41,690 nt of DNA from Actinoplanes utahensis (GTDB lineage Bacteria; Actinomycetota; Actinomycetes; Mycobacteriales; Micromonosporaceae). Where the stretch lies: assembly GCF_016862455.1 (NCBI RefSeq), contig NZ_BOMZ01000119.1, positions 1 through 41,690 of the forward strand, given 5' to 3'. Shown here one piece after another: positions 1 to 7,090 of this stretch (position 1 is the stretch's first letter; each line of letters starts with the position of its first letter). The notes under the pieces are model-generated. The model ran no database searches and was not told the origin of the DNA. It worked only from the letters and a program-made list of their open reading frames with translations. The translations under genes were made by a program, and so were the position numbers.

Positions 1-1
1 C

Positions 2-40
2 CCCGGCGTGTCGATTCGGGCGTTCTACCAGCGCGGCTGA
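2..40 (+). CDS. 3' end of an unidentified CDS (partial)
   Basis: The window opens inside an open frame that ends in TGA at 38-40. The last visible residues read PGVSIRAFYQRG. Twelve residues are too few to assign a family. It is followed at once by a stem-loop (50-88) and then by the convergent chemoreceptor gene, the normal layout at the end of a gene. Treating it as coding is an inference from that context. Confidence 0.4.
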   Translation, partial: PGVSIRAFYQRG

Positions 41-49
41 CACCCTGGC

Positions 50-88
50 GTGTGAATTCGGGGCGCGGACAGCGGCCCGGATTCACAC
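50..88. terminator. Stem-loop between convergent genes
   Basis: A 13-bp stem (50-62 with 76-88, one T.G wobble) closes a 13-nt loop. It lies between the end of the plus-strand partial gene (stop at 40) and the end of the minus-strand chemoreceptor gene (101), so it can terminate both. There is no T-run, as is usual in high-GC actinobacteria. A hairpin with closely similar arms and the same loop length follows etfA (9643-9683). Confidence 0.6.
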
Positions 89-100
89 ACCGGGTCGTGG

Positions 101-1024
101 TCAGGAGTCGCGGATCGTGGTGACGAAGCGGGAGACCTCGGCCCGCAGCACCTCGGCGAGCTGCGACAGGCCGCCGTCGCCGGCGCGGTTCCCGCCGTCC
201 ACCGCCAGCGCGATGCTCTCCACCAGCCCGCTCATCTCCCGGATCCGATCGGTGACCGCCTCCAGCACCCGGATCGCGTCGGCCGCGGACTGCTGCACCG
301 TGTTGACCTGGTTCATGATCTCGGAGCTGGAGGCGCTGGTCTCGTTCGCCAGGTTCTTCACCTCGTTCGCGACCACGCCGAAGCCCTTGCCCGCCGTCCC
401 GGCCCGCGCCGCCTCGATCGTCGCGTTGAGGGCCAGCAGCCGGGTCTGTGCCGCCACCTGGTTGATCAGATCGACCGCGTGCCGGATCTCGTCCGACGAG
501 GTGCGCAGCGACGACACCGTGCCCAGGCCGTGCTCGGCGTCGGTGACCGCGTCCCGGGCGAAGTCGGCCAGATTGTTCGCCGACCGGCCCATCTCGGTCG
601 CGGCCGTGGCCACCTGCTCGGAGACGGTCAGCACCGCGGACTCCAGCTCGTCGGCGAGCGCCTGCCGGGCCCGCGCCGCGTCCGCGAACTGGGTCGCCGT
701 CCGGCTCATCACCTGGTTCGAGTGGGTGATCTGCTCGGCCGCCGCCCGGTACGCCCCAGCCAGCCCCTGCGTGAGGAACCGCCGGTGGAACCGCCCCTCG
801 GATGCGGCCGCCGACGCGGCGCCGGCCTCCCGGACGAACGCGTCGATGTGGTCGAGCAGCCCGTTGATCGCCGCCCGCACCCGGGTCGCCCGCTCCGACT
901 CACCGATCGGCGGCACCCGCGCCTCCAGATCACCGTCGCAGGCCCGCTCGCAGACCTCGGTGACGATCCGCACCGCCTCGTCCAGGGCGGCCATGTCGAC
1001 GCCGGGCGCCTGCCGGGCCCTCAC
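101..1024 (-). CDS. Soluble methyl-accepting chemotaxis protein (split-Aer partner)
   Basis: Cytoplasmic chemoreceptor of 307 aa that would signal to CheA/CheW. No membrane segment is visible. Residues about 15-110 are helical and HAMP-like (DGDLEARVPPIG..., then a second similar stretch with GRFHRR). The rest is the MCP signalling coiled coil with the family hairpin tip (QTRLLALNATIEAARAG, then GKGFGVVANEVKNLA) at about residues 190-225. I chose the GTG at 1024 because it overlaps the TGA of the upstream PAS gene as GTGA, a coupling arrangement; the ATG at 994 is an alternative and neither has a good ribosome binding site. With its PAS partner it looks like Aer divided over two proteins. No cheA, cheW or flagellar genes are in the window. 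Confidence 0.9.
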   Translation of the reverse strand: MRARQAPGVDMAALDEAVRIVTEVCERACDGDLEARVPPIGESERATRVRAAINGLLDHIDAFVREAGAASAAASEGRFHRRFLTQGLAGAYRAAAEQITHSNQVMSRTATQFADAARARQALADELESAVLTVSEQVATAATEMGRSANNLADFARDAVTDAEHGLGTVSSLRTSSDEIRHAVDLINQVAAQTRLLALNATIEAARAGTAGKGFGVVANEVKNLANETSASSSEIMNQVNTVQQSAADAIRVLEAVTDRIREMSGLVESIALAVDGGNRAGDGGLSQLAEVLRAEVSRFVTTIRDS

Positions 1025-1563
1025 CGGACACCGCCGTCGGTGATCTCCCAGATCAGTTCGTCGTAGGTGCGGCCGCGCTCGGCGAGCATCCGCTCCAGAG
1101 CCGCGGTCCCGGCGGCCACCGCGTCCGGGGTCCGGGTCTGCGCGCGCTCCGCCGTCAGCATCCCGGCGTACACCTCCCGGATCGTGCGGACCGCCGACGG
1201 CGCCGGGCTGCGCCGGTTGGAGTGGTAGCCCAGCAGCCGGCCGGACCTGTCGAACGACGGCGTGACGTGGGCGAACACCCAGTAGTGCGCGCCGTCGGCG
1301 GCCAGGTTCAGCACGTACGCGAAGATCTCCCGCCGGTCCTGGATGGTGTCCCACAGCAGCTGGAACACGGCGCGGGGCATGTCCGGGTGCCGGATCACGT
1401 TGTGCGGCCGCCCCAGCGCCTCCCCTTCGGCCAGGGCCGAGACCCGGAGAAAGACCTCATTGACGTACGTGATGACGCCGCGCGCATCGGTCTTGGAGAC
1501 GATCAGCTCGTTCTCCCCGAAGGTCCGCTCGACGCCGGTGGGCCGTACCTCGGTCGCTCTCAT
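1021..1563 (-). CDS. Aer-type PAS domain sensor protein
   Basis: 180-aa protein with one PAS domain of the aerotaxis (Aer) class. Residues about 15-130 contain LIVSKTDARGVITYVNEVF, then GRPHNVIRHPDMP and HYWVFAHVTPSFD, which match the flavin-binding PAS of Aer. The C-terminal 50 residues are helical. Known Aer PAS domains bind FAD and sense redox or oxygen; that this one does is inference from the motifs. The ATG at 1563 is preceded by AGGAAA at proper spacing; an upstream GTG (1599) lacks this. The stop overlaps the start of the chemoreceptor gene, so the two are very likely made together and act as one receptor. Confidence 0.85.
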   Translation of the reverse strand: MRATEVRPTGVERTFGENELIVSKTDARGVITYVNEVFLRVSALAEGEALGRPHNVIRHPDMPRAVFQLLWDTIQDRREIFAYVLNLAADGAHYWVFAHVTPSFDRSGRLLGYHSNRRSPAPSAVRTIREVYAGMLTAERAQTRTPDAVAAGTAALERMLAERGRTYDELIWEITDGGVR

Positions 1564-1613
1564 GGTTTCCTGATCGTCGCGAATCAGGAGGTTTCGCACC
1601 GGGGAATCACCGA

Positions 1614-1678
1614 ATCAGCGAGCCACCCGCAAGGCCCAGGCGATCAGCGAGCCACCCGCAAGGCCCAGGCGATCAGCG
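1614..1678. repeat. 29-bp tandem duplication at the 3' end of the DoxX-like gene
   Basis: A 29-bp unit occurs twice without change (1614-1642 and 1643-1671) and its first seven bases recur at 1672-1678. The unit carries the last codons and stop of the DoxX-like gene, so the same C-terminal coding sequence (SLIAWALRVAR, stop) is present twice. As 29 is not a multiple of 3, the second copy is out of frame and lies after the stop. An exact duplication suggests a recent slippage event. Confidence 0.9.
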
Positions 1679-1997
1679 GGGCCTGCAAGGGCAACCGGCC
1701 GAAGGCGATCGCCCGCCGGGCCGGGGCGGCGTGCCGCCAGTCCACGGCCATCTTCACATTCGCCGGGAAGACCGCGACGAACAGCGCCGCCGCGGCCAGC
1801 CCACCGGCGCGGCGGGTCCGCGGATGCGCGACGGCGGCGGCCACCGCGAGCTCGGCGACCCCGCTCAGATAGGTCCAGGTGCGCGGCGAGCCGGGCAGCG
1901 ACCTCGGCACGATGCCGTCGAACGGCCGGGGCGCCACGAAATGCAGCACACCCGTGCCCGCCAGCAGCGCCGCGAGACCGGCGGCGTCCCGCCTCAC
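1644..1997 (-). CDS. DoxX-like small integral membrane protein
   Basis: 117-aa hydrophobic protein with about four membrane segments. The pattern (GVLHFVAPRPFDGIVPRSLPG near the N-terminus, SGVAELAVAAAVA in the middle, VFPANVKMAVDW and a closing LPLQAPLIAWALRVAR) is typical of the DoxX/MauE-like family. The function of these actinobacterial members is not established. The GTG start at 1997 overlaps the TGA of the DUF6232 gene as GTGA, so translation is probably coupled. The end of the gene has been duplicated by a 29-bp tandem repeat. Confidence 0.75.
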   Translation of the reverse strand: MRRDAAGLAALLAGTGVLHFVAPRPFDGIVPRSLPGSPRTWTYLSGVAELAVAAAVAHPRTRRAGGLAAAALFVAVFPANVKMAVDWRHAAPARRAIAFGRLPLQAPLIAWALRVAR

Positions 1998-2455
1998 CGG
2001 CGCACCGCCGGCTCCAGCGCGCGCTGCAGGGCGCGGTAGACGCGGCCGAACCGCTGTGCGTTGTCGGTGCGCATGAGCAGCACGTCACCCTCCCGGACCC
2101 GGCCCCAGATCTCGATGCTGCGGCTGCCCCGATCGTAGGAGGCATCCACCCGATCCAGAAGAAGGTCGGCGACCGGGACCACGGCCACCCCGACCAGGAT
2201 GCCGCCGACGGCCAGGGCGACCGTGTCACCCAGTGAGATGTCGAGCGCCAGCGCCAGCAGCACGGCGAACACGCCGATCACCACCGGCAGGAGGATGGTC
2301 AGGCCCAGCGCGCCCCGCCAGGCGATGACACCCCAGGAACGGGAGCCCTTCGAATACCAGACCTGGAGGAGCTCGGACAGCCGGAACTCGCGCCCGTTCA
2401 TCCAGACACCGGTCGATGTGATCAGCACTTCCGGGTCCCGGTAGTACGTGGTCAT
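1994..2455 (-). CDS. DUF6232 family membrane protein
   Basis: 153-aa protein. It begins MTTYYRDPEVLITSTGVWMNG, followed by FRLSELLQVWYSKGSRSW, two hydrophobic segments (about residues 45-70 and 75-100) and a basic/acidic C-terminal part. This layout (short beta-type N-terminus, two membrane helices, cytosolic tail) is that of DUF6232, common in actinomycetes and of unknown function. The ATG has a strong GGGAGG five bases upstream. It is the first gene of a minus-strand group (DUF6232, DoxX-like, PAS, chemoreceptor) and is divergent from the enoyl-CoA hydratase gene. Confidence 0.75.
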   Translation of the reverse strand: MTTYYRDPEVLITSTGVWMNGREFRLSELLQVWYSKGSRSWGVIAWRGALGLTILLPVVIGVFAVLLALALDISLGDTVALAVGGILVGVAVVPVADLLLDRVDASYDRGSRSIEIWGRVREGDVLLMRTDNAQRFGRVYRALQRALEPAVRR

Positions 2456-2496
2456 TTTCGCCTCCCCAGAGGGCCCACGTTATCCCGTACCCGTCG

Positions 2497-2502
2497 TAGG
2501 CT
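2497..2502 (+). promoter_or_regulatory. -10 element (TAGGCT) of the enoyl-CoA hydratase gene
   Basis: TAGGCT fits the actinobacterial TANNNT -10 consensus. A start of transcription near 2509 would give a leader of about 26 nt containing AGGGGG before the GTG at 2535. No convincing -35 element is visible. Confidence 0.45.
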
Positions 2503-2534
2503 GGCAGGCAAACGGCGCGGTTCAGGGGGTTCCT

Positions 2535-3308
2535 GTGGGGGAGTTCGTGCGGCTCGAGATCACCGACGGCATCGGCACGATCCGGTTGGAACGGCCACCG
2601 GTGAACGCACTGAACACCCAGGTGCAGGAGGAGCTGCGGGAGGCCGCGCAGGCCGCGGCCACCGACCCGTCGGTGCGGGCCGTGGTGGTGCACGGCGCCG
2701 GGAAACACTTCGCGGCGGGCGCCGACATCACCGAGTTCACCACCGTGACCTACCCCGAGATGGTCGCCCGGGCCGGCGCGCTGTCCAGCGCCTTCGACGC
2801 GGTGGCGCGGATCCCCAAGCCGGTGGTCGCCGCGATCACCGGCTACGCGCTCGGCGGCGGCTGCGAGCTGGCGCTCGCCTGTGACTGGCGGGTGATCGCC
2901 GAGGACGCGAAACTCGGCCAGCCGGAGATCAAACTCGGCATCATCCCGGGCGCCGGCGGCACCCAGCGGCTGGCCCGGCTGATCGGCCCGGCCAAGGCCA
3001 AGGACCTGATCTTCTCCGGGCGGATGGTGGACAGCGAGGAGGCGCTGCGGATCGGCCTCGCCGACCGGGTGGTTCCGGCCGCGGAGGTGTACGAGACCGC
3101 GGTCGCGCTGGTCAAGCAGTACACGACGGGTCCCGCCCTGGCCCTGCGCGCCGCGAAGCAGGCGATCGACGGGGGCCTCAGCCTGGACCTCGCCTCCGGT
3201 CTGGCCCTGGAGTCCCACCTGTTCGCCGGCCTGTTCGCCACCGACGATCGGCTCGAAGGGACCACCGCGTTCGTCGAGAAGCGGAAGCCTGAGTTCAGCG
3301 GCAGCTAG
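2535..3308 (+). CDS. Enoyl-CoA hydratase / crotonase family protein
   Basis: 257-aa crotonase-fold enzyme; the family hydrates trans-2-enoyl-CoA to 3-hydroxyacyl-CoA in beta-oxidation. Landmarks: the RPPVNALN N-terminus, the first oxyanion-hole segment HFAAGADI (residues 58-65), the second oxyanion-hole segment GYALGGGCELALACD, and both catalytic glutamates, Glu111 (GGCELA) and Glu131 (GQPEIKLG), 20 residues apart as in rat mitochondrial hydratase. IPGAGGTQRL follows. All active-site residues are present, so true hydratase activity is likely, but the acyl chain specificity cannot be read. The GTG at 2535 is chosen because AGGGGG lies five bases before it; the open frame continues upstream without a better start. 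Confidence 0.9.
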   Translation: MGEFVRLEITDGIGTIRLERPPVNALNTQVQEELREAAQAAATDPSVRAVVVHGAGKHFAAGADITEFTTVTYPEMVARAGALSSAFDAVARIPKPVVAAITGYALGGGCELALACDWRVIAEDAKLGQPEIKLGIIPGAGGTQRLARLIGPAKAKDLIFSGRMVDSEEALRIGLADRVVPAAEVYETAVALVKQYTTGPALALRAAKQAIDGGLSLDLASGLALESHLFAGLFATDDRLEGTTAFVEKRKPEFSGS

Positions 3309-3338
3309 TCGATATCCCGGATACGTGCCGCGATTGCC

Positions 3339-3344
3339 TAGACT
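3339..3344 (+). promoter_or_regulatory. -10 element (TAGACT) of the Hsp70-like gene
   Basis: TAGACT ends six bases before the ATG at 3351, which lacks a ribosome binding site. The spacing places the transcript start at or next to the ATG, so this mRNA is probably leaderless. Confidence 0.5.
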
Positions 3345-3350
3345 GCGGGC

Positions 3351-5645
3351 ATGTCCCTCGACCAGGGTGGTCCGCGGTACGCCCTCGGCGTCGACTTCGG
3401 CACCTCCAACACCGTGGCCGTCGCGCGATGGCCGGACGGCCGCGCCCGGCCGATCCTGGTCGACGGCTCGCCGCTGCTGCCGTCCGCCGTCTTCGCCGGC
3501 TCGGAGGGCGACCTGCTCGTCGGCCGGGACGCCGTGCACAGTGCCCGCCTCGACCCGGCCCGCTTCGAGCCCAACCCGAAACGGCGCGTCGACGACGGCC
3601 TCGTGCTGCTCGGCGAGCGTGAGTTCGAGGTCGTCGACCTGATCGCCGCGGTGCTGGCCCGGGTCGCCGAGGAATGGCACCGGGCGGTCGGGCCGTACCG
3701 TCCGGACGTCACCCTCACCTGCCCCGCCAGCTGGGGCGCCACCCGTCGCACCCTGCTCGCCGAAGCCGCCGCCCGGGCCGGGCTGGAAGGCGCCCGCCTG
3801 GTCGCCGAGCCGGTCGCCGCCGCCACCTACTTCGCCGAGGTCCTCGGCCGCGACGTGCCGATCGGCTCGGTCGTGATGGTGCACGACTTCGGCGCCGGCA
3901 CCTTCGACACCAGCGTGGTCGCGCGGACCTCCTCCGGATTCGAGGTGCTCGCCGTCGACGGGCGGGACGACCTCGGCGGCCTCGACGTCGACGCCGCGGT
4001 CGTCGAACACCTGCGCACCGACGACTGGGGCCGGCTGATGGAACCGGCCACCGTCGAGGAACGCCGGGCCCGCCGGCAACTCTGGGACGACGTGCGGATC
4101 GCCAAGGAACGGCTGTCGCGGGCACAGTCGGCCGACTTCGTGGTGCCGCTGCTCGACGTGGAAGCGCACCTCACCCGGGAGGAACTGGAGACGGTCGCCC
4201 GGCCGGTGCTCGAACAGACCGTACAGATCACCCAGAATCTGCTGCAGTGGGCCGACCTGCCGGACGGCCGGCTCGCCGGTGTCTTCCTGGTCGGCGGCGC
4301 CAGCCGGATCCCGCTCGTCGCGACACTGCTGCACCGGGCGCTCGGCGACCCGCCGGTGGTCATCGAACAGCCCGAACTGGTCGTCGCGGAAGGCAGCATC
4401 CTCGCCGCGGCGGCCCTGCTCAGCACCGAACCGGCCGCGCCCGGCCCCACCGAGGAACTGCGGCTGCCGTCGCGATATCTACCCGCCCGCGCCGAGGACG
4501 ACCAGGCCGCCCCACGACCCGGCGATCCGGCGACCGTCGTCACCCCGAGACCGGTGGTCGTGCCGAATCCGGCCACCGGCGACCGCGCGACCGTGGTGGC
4601 ACCCGAACCGGTCCAGGACGACCGGGCGACGGTCGTCGCGCCCCAGCCGGGCCGGGACCAGGGGGCGACCGTCGTCACGCCTCATCTGAACGCGGACGAC
4701 GGGGCGACGGTTGTCGCGCCTCATCCGAACGTGGACGACCGGGTGACCGTCGTCGCGTCTCATCTGAACGCGGAGGACCGGGCGACGGTTGTCGCGTCTC
4801 ATCCGAACGTGGACGACCGGGCGACGGTTGTCGCGCCGAAACCGGGCGTGGACGACGGGGCGACAGTGGTCGCGAGCAAGGCGACCACGCCGGTTCAGGC
4901 CGTTCCGTCGGCACAGGGGCCCGAGGCCGGTCGGCCGGGCGGCGACAGCGAGCCGAAGACCGGGAAAGCCGAGGCGAACGGGGCGGCGGCACTGCCGAGA
5001 CGCCAGCCGCGTTCCGGGGACCAGCCGGGGCGGCCCGGGGGCCAGCCGGGGCGTTCCGGAGACCAGCCGGGGCGGCCCGGAGACCAGCCCGCGCGTTCCG
5101 GGAACCGGCCCGCGCGGCCCGGTGACGGGCCCGGTGGCACGTCGCGGCAGAACCGGGTGGACACCCCGCCGCATCTGCGGCCGCCGGTCGACCCGTGGCC
5201 GCACGCCGCGGACGCCTGGCGCCCCGACCCCGACGCGACCGTCGCCACCAGCCCGCCGGAGCACGAGAGCCGGACACCCGTACCGCCGCGGCAGCCCGGA
5301 TCACCGCAACGCCCGTCCCGGCCGCAACCGCCGGTGGTGGCGCACGCCCGGCCGATCTCGCCGGTGGCGCCACCAGCCGCACCCGCGGTGGGTTCCGCAC
5401 GTCCGCCGTCGCCGGTGCGGGCGACCGCCGCGCCGGCCAAGCCCGCTCCCGAGCCGGCCCGGGTCCGCCGCCCGCGTCGCCGCAGCAGGGTGGTCCGTGC
5501 TCTGCAGGTGCTGCTCAGCCTCGTGATGATGGTGACCGTGCCGTTGGTGGCGCTGGTGCTCGCCTACGGCTACGGCAATGCGAAGCCGATCGAGCAGGAC
5601 GCCATCCAGGTTTTCGAGGACATCCGGGAACTGCTCGGCCTCTGA
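3351..5645 (+). CDS. Hsp70-like ATPase with repeat tail and C-terminal membrane anchor
   Basis: 764-aa protein. Residues about 10-370 are an actin/Hsp70-type nucleotide-binding domain: phosphate-1 loop GVDFGTSNTVAVA, EPVAAATYF, phosphate-2 loop VHDFGAGTFDTSV, and adenosine motif VFLVGGASRIPLV. The Hsp70 substrate-binding domain is missing. Instead there are about 7.7 copies of a 13-residue repeat (consensus D-R/G-ATVVA-P/S-x-P-x-x-D; residues 411 to about 510), then a Gly/Pro/Arg repeat of seven residues, a Pro-rich stretch, a basic patch (RVRRPRRRSRVV) and one hydrophobic helix (about 716-738) with a short outer tail. The Arg-rich flank suggests the ATPase is cytosolic and tethered to the membrane. 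Such Hsp70-like proteins are common in actinomycetes and uncharacterised; a classical chaperone role is unlikely without the substrate domain. Confidence 0.88.
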   Translation: MSLDQGGPRYALGVDFGTSNTVAVARWPDGRARPILVDGSPLLPSAVFAGSEGDLLVGRDAVHSARLDPARFEPNPKRRVDDGLVLLGEREFEVVDLIAAVLARVAEEWHRAVGPYRPDVTLTCPASWGATRRTLLAEAAARAGLEGARLVAEPVAAATYFAEVLGRDVPIGSVVMVHDFGAGTFDTSVVARTSSGFEVLAVDGRDDLGGLDVDAAVVEHLRTDDWGRLMEPATVEERRARRQLWDDVRIAKERLSRAQSADFVVPLLDVEAHLTREELETVARPVLEQTVQITQNLLQWADLPDGRLAGVFLVGGASRIPLVATLLHRALGDPPVVIEQPELVVAEGSILAAAALLSTEPAAPGPTEELRLPSRYLPARAEDDQAAPRPGDPATVVTPRPVVVPNPATGDRATVVAPEPVQDDRATVVAPQPGRDQGATVVTPHLNADDGATVVAPHPNVDDRVTVVASHLNAEDRATVVASHPNVDDRATVVAPKPGVDDGATVVASKATTPVQAVPSAQGPEAGRPGGDSEPKTGKAEANGAAALPRRQPRSGDQPGRPGGQPGRSGDQPGRPGDQPARSGNRPARPGDGPGGTSRQNRVDTPPHLRPPVDPWPHAADAWRPDPDATVATSPPEHESRTPVPPRQPGSPQRPSRPQPPVVAHARPISPVAPPAAPAVGSARPPSPVRATAAPAKPAPEPARVRRPRRRSRVVRALQVLLSLVMMVTVPLVALVLAYGYGNAKPIEQDAIQVFEDIRELLGL
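4581..4880 (+). repeat. 39-bp coding tandem repeat (ATVVA units)
   Basis: About 7.7 head-to-tail copies of a 39-bp unit, each encoding 13 residues with the core ATVV. Units 3 to 7 are especially alike at DNA level. It lies in the linker of the Hsp70-like protein, between ATPase domain and membrane helix. Confidence 0.9.
5009..5135 (+). repeat. 21-bp coding repeat (Gly-Asp-Gln-Pro-Gly-Arg units)
   Basis: About six copies of a 21-bp unit encoding seven residues, alternating SGDQPGR and PGDQPGR/PARxxxx forms. It is part of the disordered, basic linker of the Hsp70-like protein. Confidence 0.8.
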
Positions 5646-6222
5646 GAAGCGGTGCCCGGCCGGTGAGACGTCGGGCCTCAGGGGATCAGCCTGCCGTTCG
5701 CACTGCGGGCCGGCGGTTGCACGGCCGGCGTCGAGACGGGGACGGATGCCGTGACGGTCCGACCGCGTCCGAGATGTCGCTCTGCTTTCCCGGGAAGGTT
5801 TCCGGCCTGCTCCGGCAGCGGGCCCGCCACTTCCCACCGCCCCGCGAGGCGTCCCCCGCCCGCGACGCGGTCCCCTGACTACTCACCTCGCTGGGCCGGG
5901 GTCGGCGGCCGATCGTGGGGTCGAACGGGTCAGCAGCCACAACCAGCCGGGGTAGCCGGGACGGGCATGCATGAGTGGCACCCGGGGACGGTCGTGAGGG
6001 GATGCCTGCCGTGGCCGCCGCGAGTCACGGGACGCAGTGTGGCCCGTACCGGAGCACGGTGGGAGAGAAGCCCCGGGGACCGGAAGTGGACAACCGCCGT
6101 AGTGGTGTTGAGAAGGCTCGGCCAGGTGTGGGCGGGTTCGCTTGGCGGGAGTGAGCTCGGTGACGGCGCCCCGGGTTCGGGATCTCGGGCTTGGTTTTCG
6201 GGCTTCGGTGAGCGGCGGGGGG
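5646..6222. other. Intergenic stretch without a convincing gene
   Basis: 577 bp between the Hsp70-like gene and the 3' end of the PLDc_N-type gene. Open frames here give Arg/Pro/Ser-rich translations with no known motif and no good start signal, as expected by chance at this base composition. Short GC-rich inverted motifs such as GCCGGC occur just after the Hsp70-like stop and could terminate it. I see no RNA gene. Confidence 0.5.
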
Positions 6223-6555
6223 TCAGGGTTGTTGCTCGTCGTCCTGGTGCATCTCGCGTTCCAGGCGGGCCAGCAGTTCGCGGTCGCGGCGGGACTGCTC
6301 ACTGTCGACGGAGCGCAGGAATTCGGCGTCGTCGTCGGGGGAGGAGGGGCGGCGGGTGGTGCGCCGACCGGTGGTGCTGAGCGGGCGGCCGGTGAGGAAG
6401 TAGGCGATCGGGCCGGCGATCGGGACGAGCAGGATCAGCAGAACCCAGAGCACGCGGGGCAGATTGCGGACGCGATCGGCCGAGAGGCTGCTGATGAGTG
6501 CCAGGATCAGCAGCACGAGCGCGATCGCGGCGAAGAAGATGAACACCCGGACCAT
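6223..6555 (-). CDS. PLDc_N-type two-helix membrane protein
   Basis: About 110 aa. The N-terminus (MVRVFIFFAAIALVLLILALIS) is a membrane helix, followed by a short loop (SLSADRVRNLPRVLW) and a second helix (VLLILLVPIAGPIAYFLTGRP). The loop-helix pattern with R-x-LPR-xLW ... P-x-x-GPIAYFLxGRP is that of the PLDc_N (phospholipase D nuclease N-terminal) domain, here without any nuclease domain. The charged C-terminal tail (about 45 residues, ending DDEQQP) is probably cytosolic. Stand-alone PLDc_N proteins are common in actinobacteria with unknown roles. I chose the ATG at 6555; GAGGAG lies about 12 bases upstream, rather far. It is the last gene of the minus-strand DUF202 group. Confidence 0.75.
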   Translation of the reverse strand: MVRVFIFFAAIALVLLILALISSLSADRVRNLPRVLWVLLILLVPIAGPIAYFLTGRPLSTTGRRTTRRPSSPDDDAEFLRSVDSEQSRRDRELLARLEREMHQDDEQQP

Positions 6556-6593
6556 GCCGCAATGATGCTCCTCGCAAGCGCCGGCGGCGACGA

Positions 6594-6947
6594 TCAGAGC
6601 ATGACAACCCATCCGCTGAGGACCGCGAGGGCCGTGATGACGAGCGCGTAGGCGCGGATCGTCCGGGGTGACGGCTGCGGGAAACGGCGCCGAAGATCCC
6701 GCGCCCGGTGGAGGGCGACGGCCACCATCGCCGCCCAGCCGCCCATTGCGGCCGCCGCCACCAGGGACTCGCCAACCCCGGCGCCGGGCGCGAACGCGGG
6801 CCGCAGGAGAAGCAGCGCGACCGCGGCGGCCGAGAGGCCGGTGCGGCGCCAGGCCAGCCGGGTGCGGACCGCCGACGCGCCCGGATCACGGGCCACCCGG
6901 GCGCAGGCGCCGGGATCGCGGCGATGGTCGGCGCACGGCCCGGACAT
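6594..6947 (-). CDS. DUF202 family membrane protein (second copy)
   Basis: 117 aa. It has the DUF202 opening (VRTRLAWRRTGLSAAAVALLLLRPAF, resembling the RT-x-LAW-x-RT signature) and three hydrophobic segments at about residues 37-55, 60-80 and 98-116. DUF202 proteins, including YidH and YidG of E. coli, are small inner-membrane proteins of unknown function. The ATG overlaps the TGA of the upstream 47-codon ORF as TGATG and has no ribosome binding site of its own, so translation should depend on re-initiation. DUF202 genes often occur in pairs, as here. Confidence 0.8.
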   Translation of the reverse strand: MSGPCADHRRDPGACARVARDPGASAVRTRLAWRRTGLSAAAVALLLLRPAFAPGAGVGESLVAAAAMGGWAAMVAVALHRARDLRRRFPQPSPRTIRAYALVITALAVLSGWVVML

Positions 6948-7090
6948 CAGAAGCCCCGGGCGCCCGGGCGGGGCAGCGAGGACATCCGGGCGTATGCGCT
7001 GGGGATCGGGGATGCCTGGGTGGGTGGACCGGGCGGCGAGGACGGCTGGGCCGGGTTGGGCATCGGGGATCGAGCGCGTGGGCCGGGCAT
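6947..7090 (-). CDS. 47-aa Pro-rich ORF coupled at both ends
   Basis: Small ORF filling the gap between the two DUF202 genes exactly. Its ATG overlaps the TGA of the first DUF202 gene (TGATG at 7092-7088), and its TGA overlaps the ATG of the second (TGATG at 6949-6945). The peptide is rich in Pro, Ser and Ala (MPGPRARSPMPNPAQPSSPP...) and has no known motif. The two junctions share about 20 nearly identical bases (CTTCTGATGYCCGGSCC...), so the segment may have come from a 144-bp insertion or duplication that kept the frame and the coupling. It could be a true small protein or only a device to pass ribosomes on to the second gene. Confidence 0.45.
   Translation of the reverse strand: MPGPRARSPMPNPAQPSSPPGPPTQASPIPSAYARMSSLPRPGARGF

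Noticed and set aside
2226..4334. A 702-codon open frame on the minus strand opposite the hydratase and Hsp70-like genes, and other long antisense frames (for example 9422-12421 minus, 30034-32547 plus).
   Set aside because: They lie opposite genes with clear motifs, and their translations are Arg/Gly/Pro/Ala/His-rich without domains. Long chance frames are normal at this G+C.
4581..4880. CRISPR-like periodicity.
   Set aside because: The 39-bp units are contiguous, in frame and code for a 13-residue repeat; there are no spacers.
5686..6380. Possible small genes in the 5.6-6.4 kb gap on either strand.
   Set aside because: No ribosome binding site, no motif, and low-complexity translations. 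The sequence after 6223 belongs to the PLDc_N-type gene.
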